From Promethearchaeota archaeon (GTDB lineage: Archaea > Asgardarchaeota > Lokiarchaeia > Sigynarchaeales > SOKP01), in contig JAHPYY010000029.1 in NCBI GenBank assembly GCA_019058515.1, positions 1 to 9,391 on the forward strand: a DNA stretch of 9,391 nucleotides. The letters run 5' to 3'. The translations under genes were made by a program, and so were the position numbers. Shown in pieces: positions 6,590-9,391 of the stretch; position 1 is the first letter of the stretch, and each line of letters opens with the position of its first letter. The notes under the pieces were generated by a model. That model saw nothing but the letters and a program-made list of their open reading frames with translations, was not told the origin of the DNA and did no database searches.

Positions 6590-6868
6590 CTACCAAGATA
6601 TTGAAATCGCTTTTTCTGGACATACTTCAACGCATTTAAAACATCTTGTACAAAGCGAGCCCCAAATCGGAGTAATTCTCCAATCTTGAGGTTCATAAGG
6701 ATTTTCTTGTTTGCTTTCGGTTCCGATCGTCTCGTGCATTATAAAAACCGCAGGATCACACGATTTTAAACACAATCCACAATCTCTGGGGTCAACCTTA
6801 CCACTTTCCCCACATTTTTCATAATCAATTTTAATTTTTGTACGACTCTTTTTCTTGGTTTTACTCAT
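6590..6868 (-). CDS. Small ferredoxin-like protein, two [4Fe-4S] motifs with an atypical first motif
   Basis: A 92-residue protein with a basic N-terminus (MSKTKKKSRTK). The second motif is canonical: C73-x2-C76-x2-C79-x3-C83-P. The first is stretched: C19-x10-C30-x2-C33-x3-C37, with VDPRDCGLC around C30. By analogy with bacterial-type ferredoxins, C19/C30/C33 plus C83 would hold one cluster and C73/C76/C79 plus C37 the other. About 35 residues separate the motifs, longer than in minimal ferredoxins. It is a likely soluble electron carrier or Fe-S subunit. It begins 14 nt after the stop of the dicluster gene, with a Shine-Dalgarno-like GAGGT in between, so the two form an operon. The direct partner is presumably that upstream protein; the flavin oxidoreductase downstream is on the same strand but behind a terminator. 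Confidence 0.85.
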   Translation of the reverse strand: MSKTKKKSRTKIKIDYEKCGESGKVDPRDCGLCLKSCDPAVFIMHETIGTESKQENPYEPQDWRITPIWGSLCTRCFKCVEVCPEKAISISW

Positions 6869-6878
6869 TTATCTTCCA

Positions 6879-6883
6879 ACCTC
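6879..6883 (-). promoter_or_regulatory. Shine-Dalgarno-like site for the small ferredoxin
   Basis: On the minus strand, GAGGT lies 10 nt upstream of the ferredoxin ATG and shares its first base with the TAG stop of the upstream gene. It matches the GGAGGTGA consensus over five bases. It is the only convincing ribosome binding site seen in the window and it serves the internal gene of an operon, while the other starts look leaderless. Confidence 0.45.
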
Positions 6884-7740
6884 TAATACATTCCGTCAAA
6901 TCCTGGAAAGTCTTCCCGAGGAATGAGTTTTAAAGCATCATGTTCGCACGCATGCCTACAAACTCCACAACCGAAGCACTTATTATAATCGATAAGAACT
7001 CTTTTCATGGATGGGATGAAGCGAATCGCGTTAAACTGACACATTGAAACGCATTGCTTGCAACCTTGACACTTATCTTGATCAAGATGTATTATATACT
7101 CCGCCTTATAAACGGCGTCCAAGTTAAAATTGGTTCTTAGAGTTAAACCGCCACATTCTGGACTCTCACAGGAACAAATGGCATTTATGTAAGGAACTGG
7201 TTGAAACCAAACCGACGCGATGTACCCTTTTTTATTAAACTCCTCGAGCTTTTGCATCGCGGTTTCTCTATCTATCCTTGGTGTTTTACCTTCGGGGATA
7301 AACCTTGGAAGTTTTTCAATTACTTCCGATAATACTCCAAAATTAATGCAGACCGCTTCTTTTTTTTTTCTCTGCATCCATCTACACATGCAGTAGTTTA
7401 AAATTATTGGTTCCGCTGCTAAGCTAGACATTATAATTTTAGCGTCTTCTAACGGGATAACTTGGCCGAAATGACCGTCTGCTCTGACGGGATTTCTATG
7501 CTTTTTTTCACTATGGATCATGCTTTCTGCTTTATTTCTTAGAATTCTCCCGATTATTGGTATTTTTAGCTTATAACCCAAATCCTTGGATGAGAAGCCC
7601 ATAATTTTTCGGATAAATACTTGTTCGAAATTCATCCATTGCTCCGTTAAATAATCTCGCATCTCATCTTCAGTCGATATCACATCCGCTTGATAATTCC
7701 TAGCGTTCATATACCACTTTTTACCTTGACCGTGCTTCAT
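6883..7740 (-). CDS. 4Fe-4S dicluster protein with N-terminal cysteine-motif domain
   Basis: A 285-residue protein. The C-terminal third is a ferredoxin-like dicluster domain: C224-x2-C227-x2-C230-x3-C234 and C255-x2-C258-x2-C261-x3-C265. In both motifs the usual Pro after the last Cys is replaced (Gln, Glu). The first 215 residues are a different domain with its own conserved-looking cysteines: YCMCR (C117, C119), C131, and ICSCESPEC (C189, C191, C196), which could hold a further metal centre. I recall related Fe-S proteins from anaerobic bacteria and archaea that pair a CxCR motif with a later CxC(C) motif before two [4Fe-4S] motifs; none with a function I can name. There is no signal peptide or membrane helix, so it is probably cytosolic. 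It is the first gene of an operon with the small ferredoxin. A role in electron transfer to an unidentified oxidoreductase is inferred. The start could alternatively be Met11. Confidence 0.8.
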   Translation of the reverse strand: MKHGQGKKWYMNARNYQADVISTEDEMRDYLTEQWMNFEQVFIRKIMGFSSKDLGYKLKIPIIGRILRNKAESMIHSEKKHRNPVRADGHFGQVIPLEDAKIIMSSLAAEPIILNYCMCRWMQRKKKEAVCINFGVLSEVIEKLPRFIPEGKTPRIDRETAMQKLEEFNKKGYIASVWFQPVPYINAICSCESPECGGLTLRTNFNLDAVYKAEYIIHLDQDKCQGCKQCVSMCQFNAIRFIPSMKRVLIDYNKCFGCGVCRHACEHDALKLIPREDFPGFDGMY

Positions 7741-7885
7741 GCACCATTTACATGTATTTTTGACCTCAAATTATGATTTAACTAAATGTCTTATTCAATA
7801 TCACTTAAATAAACTTTAATATGAAAAACTAATATCCTTAAAAATTATTTTTATAATAAGCAATGATTTTATTTCCCTTAATTGA

Positions 7886-7929
7886 AGAATACTTGTATCA
7901 TTAAGCACTTTCATTTGTTCAAGTATTCT
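7886..7929. repeat. Perfect 10-bp inverted repeat with 24-nt spacer
   Basis: AGAATACTTG (7886-7895) and CAAGTATTCT (7920-7929) are exact reverse complements separated by 24 nt. On the plus strand a T6 run follows near 7937-7942, so a transcript could fold into a stem with a large loop ahead of a U-tract. It may equally be a paired protein-binding site. Confidence 0.55.
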
Positions 7930-8042
7930 ATAGCAATTTTTTGTGAAAAACATATCTCAGTAACTAAATAAAAATATTTCTTATAAATTTTATAAATATC
8001 AACTTCTATATAATAACAATTATTTCCTTTTGAGAAGCAAGA

Positions 8043-8057
8043 TCAAATTAAATTTGA
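8043..8057. repeat. 15-bp perfect dyad (candidate operator)
   Basis: TCAAATTAAATTTGA is perfectly symmetric around one central base (7+1+7). It lies about 110 bp upstream of the glycosyltransferase TATA-like box. Its left half, TCAAATTA, also occurs at 7766-7773 near the start of the divergent Fe-S operon. The size and symmetry suit a dimeric winged-helix regulator, but no regulator is identified. Confidence 0.4.
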
Positions 8058-8163
8058 CTCAATCGAATAAGCAGATTAAATGTTTTCATGCATATCATTA
8101 ATAATTCATTTAAAATATACTTTACAACGAATTGAGAAAAGATTTAAACCAATCCAATAACTA

Positions 8164-8171
8164 TTAAAATA
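8164..8171 (+). promoter_or_regulatory. TATA-like box for the glycosyltransferase gene
   Basis: TTAAAATA is centred about 27 nt upstream of the ATG at 8195, the same spacing as at other starts in the window. AAGG directly abuts the ATG, too close to act as a Shine-Dalgarno site, so a leaderless message is likely. Confidence 0.4.
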
Positions 8172-8194
8172 TCAAAAAGTTATCGATTATAAGG

Positions 8195-9391
8195 ATGCAT
8201 AACCAGACAAAAGGGAATTTTCATCTAAGCCTAAAAGGTATAACTACATTTATCGCAATTGCATTTTCTTCAACTTTAGTGTTATATTTTGCATGGATAT
8301 GTGATGATGCGTATATAACTTTTAGATATGTAGACAATTTCATTTCTGGTTACGGTCTTGTTTATAATGCTGGGGAAAGAGTTCAAGGCTTTACTCATCC
8401 TTTATGGTTATTTTTATTATCGTTTGGTGAGGTTATTAGATTTGATTTATTCTATTTTGCTATTATCCTTGGTTTGTTTTTTAATGGGTTGACTATTTTG
8501 TTCTATACTGAAATGACAAAAAATAATAAAGGATTTTATTTTGGACTCGCCTTTTTCGTAATTGTTTTATACAGTTGTTCATCGTTTCTAGACTTTCAAA
8601 CTTCGGGGCTTGAATCATCTTTAACTCACTTCCTCCTTTTAATGATAACAAGATCAGTTCTAACTAAAAATGATGAAAATGATAAAAAATCATATTATAG
8701 TTTATTTTTCTGGTCAGGATTATTATTATTTAACAGATTAGATCATTTTTTTATTATAGCCCCAATACTAGCTTATAAATTCTTTACTTCTAATCAGAAA
8801 AAACTCGAAAAGATTAAAGGAGCTTTCATTGGTCTGCTTCCTATAATATTATGGGAAATTTTTTCTATCGTTTATTATGGATTTCCTTTTCCAAACACAC
8901 GCTATGCAAAAATTGGAAATTATACATTGTTAGACGGTTTACATCTAGGGATTCTCTATATTATAGATTTTGTCGTATATGAGATTTTTCCTGCTCTAGT
9001 TGTAGTTATTTGTAGCCTTTTATTAGCTGCTAATTACAAGAAGGTTCAGAAAGAGTTGCTTATCTTGAGCATTGGTGCTGTTTTTCAGCTTATGTATATT
9101 GTATATATTGGTGGTGATTTTATGAGAGGACGCTTTTTATTATCGACTTTTTTTGAAATTGTTCTCATTATTTCAATTGTTATTAGCAAAAGAATAACTC
9201 TTAATTTGGTAAACCACCGTTTCATTACAAGAACCTATTACTTCTTCTATTTTAATAAAAACTTACAATACTTCCTGAAAAGATATAAAATTACCAATAT
9301 AAAGAGGATCTTTTATTTAAAGGAGGAAAAAAAAAGAAGACAACTTGTAGCGTTTTCCATAATCTTTTATCTCGGTTTTATAGGAGTATTA
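8195..9391 (+). CDS. GT-C type membrane glycosyltransferase (3' end outside window)
   Basis: An open frame of 399 codons from ATG 8195, without a stop, runs off the right edge. After a short N-terminal tail and a first membrane helix (about 14-34) comes CDDAYITFRY (36-45), the acidic pair of GT-C enzymes that use polyprenyl-phosphate sugars. Then GYGLVYNAGERVQGFTHPLW (52-71), TSGLE (136-140), NRLDH (180-184), FPFPNTRYAK (230-239) and GGDFMRGRF (306-314) follow. This motif series is that of a large prokaryotic membrane glycosyltransferase family related to mycobacterial arabinofuranosyltransferase AftB and distantly to PMT/ArnT. Many hydrophobic helices alternate with short charged loops, including a basic stretch near 365-382. 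The usual C-terminal extracytoplasmic domain would lie beyond the window. It probably transfers a sugar from a lipid carrier to a glycan or protein on the outer face of the membrane. Donor and acceptor are unknown. Confidence 0.85.
   Translation, partial: MHNQTKGNFHLSLKGITTFIAIAFSSTLVLYFAWICDDAYITFRYVDNFISGYGLVYNAGERVQGFTHPLWLFLLSFGEVIRFDLFYFAIILGLFFNGLTILFYTEMTKNNKGFYFGLAFFVIVLYSCSSFLDFQTSGLESSLTHFLLLMITRSVLTKNDENDKKSYYSLFFWSGLLLFNRLDHFFIIAPILAYKFFTSNQKKLEKIKGAFIGLLPIILWEIFSIVYYGFPFPNTRYAKIGNYTLLDGLHLGILYIIDFVVYEIFPALVVVICSLLLAANYKKVQKELLILSIGAVFQLMYIVYIGGDFMRGRFLLSTFFEIVLIISIVISKRITLNLVNHRFITRTYYFFYFNKNLQYFLKRYKITNIKRIFYLKEEKKRRQLVAFSIIFYLGFIGVL

Larger units (their letters stand above)
7741..8194. 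other. 454-nt A+T-rich divergent intergenic region
   Basis: This lies between the divergent Fe-S operon (leftwards) and glycosyltransferase gene (rightwards). It is extremely A+T rich; 7801-7860 has only 8 G/C in 60 bases. I found no convincing protein-coding frame, tRNA or CRISPR repeat. It holds two perfect inverted repeats (7886-7929 and 8043-8057), a TATA-like box for the right-hand gene, and only a weak TATA-like string for the left-hand operon (TTAAATCATA read on the minus strand, near 7772-7781). It is long for such a compact region, so it may carry regulatory sites or a small RNA. Confidence 0.6.

Noticed and set aside
6501..6689. 62-codon plus-strand frame across the flavin oxidoreductase promoter and the ferredoxin end
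   Set aside because: It overlaps antisense the terminator, the TATA-like box and ferredoxin cysteine codons; no domain is seen.
6883..7740. Calling the Fe-S operon a hydrogenase or heterodisulfide reductase subunit
   Set aside because: No nickel-binding, CCG or flavin motifs specific to those complexes are seen; only general ferredoxin motifs and an unnamed cysteine domain are present.
7741..8194. Possible CRISPR array, tRNA or origin in the long intergenic region
   Set aside because: No regularly spaced direct repeats, no cloverleaf with a CCA-side acceptor and no clustered origin-type repeats were found by eye.

Overview
The window looks like part of a low-GC archaeal genome, most plausibly an Asgard (Lokiarchaeia-like) archaeon. 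Four of the seven complete or near-complete gene starts have an A/T-only TATA-like box centred 25-28 nt upstream, which suggests leaderless mRNAs. The first gene resembles the C-terminal domain of TrmB-type archaeal regulators. A central gene joins E2/RWD-like folds to a RING-type zinc finger, a eukaryote-like combination. Lineage is inferred; there is no rRNA or universal marker here.

Layout: (1) 1-378 (+), a TrmB-like effector domain, possibly cut by the window edge. (2) 473-1273 (+), a classical short-chain dehydrogenase/reductase (SDR) of the FabG/3-ketoacyl reductase type. (3) 1374-3020 (+), a 548-residue protein with about four E2/RWD-like repeats lacking a catalytic cysteine, then a C4HC3 RING-like finger. 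(4) 3110-5137 (+), a flavoprotein of the fumarate reductase/aspartate oxidase superfamily. (5) 5134-6522 (-), an Old Yellow Enzyme-type flavin oxidoreductase with a C-terminal [4Fe-4S] motif, meeting gene 4 tail to tail with a 4-bp overlap. (6) 6590-7740 (-), a two-gene iron-sulfur operon: a 285-residue multi-cysteine dicluster protein and a 92-residue ferredoxin, ending in a hairpin plus U-tract terminator. (7) 7741-8194, a very A+T-rich divergent intergenic region with two perfect inverted repeats. (8) 8195 to the right edge (+), the first 399 codons of a GT-C type membrane glycosyltransferase.

Functionally, the window holds a redox neighbourhood: SDR, FAD protein, FMN/Fe-S ene-reductase-like protein, ferredoxin and Fe-S dicluster protein. 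They could pass electrons to or from an unsaturated or hydroxylated organic substrate, but the substrate cannot be read from sequence. Set among them is the E2-like/RING protein, the best candidate for a little-described system. Its overall plan (several Cys-less E2-like folds followed by a C4HC3 finger) resembles eukaryotic RWD-RING ligases such as FANCL and the C-terminus of Listerin. The glycosyltransferase belongs to a separate envelope-glycan function.
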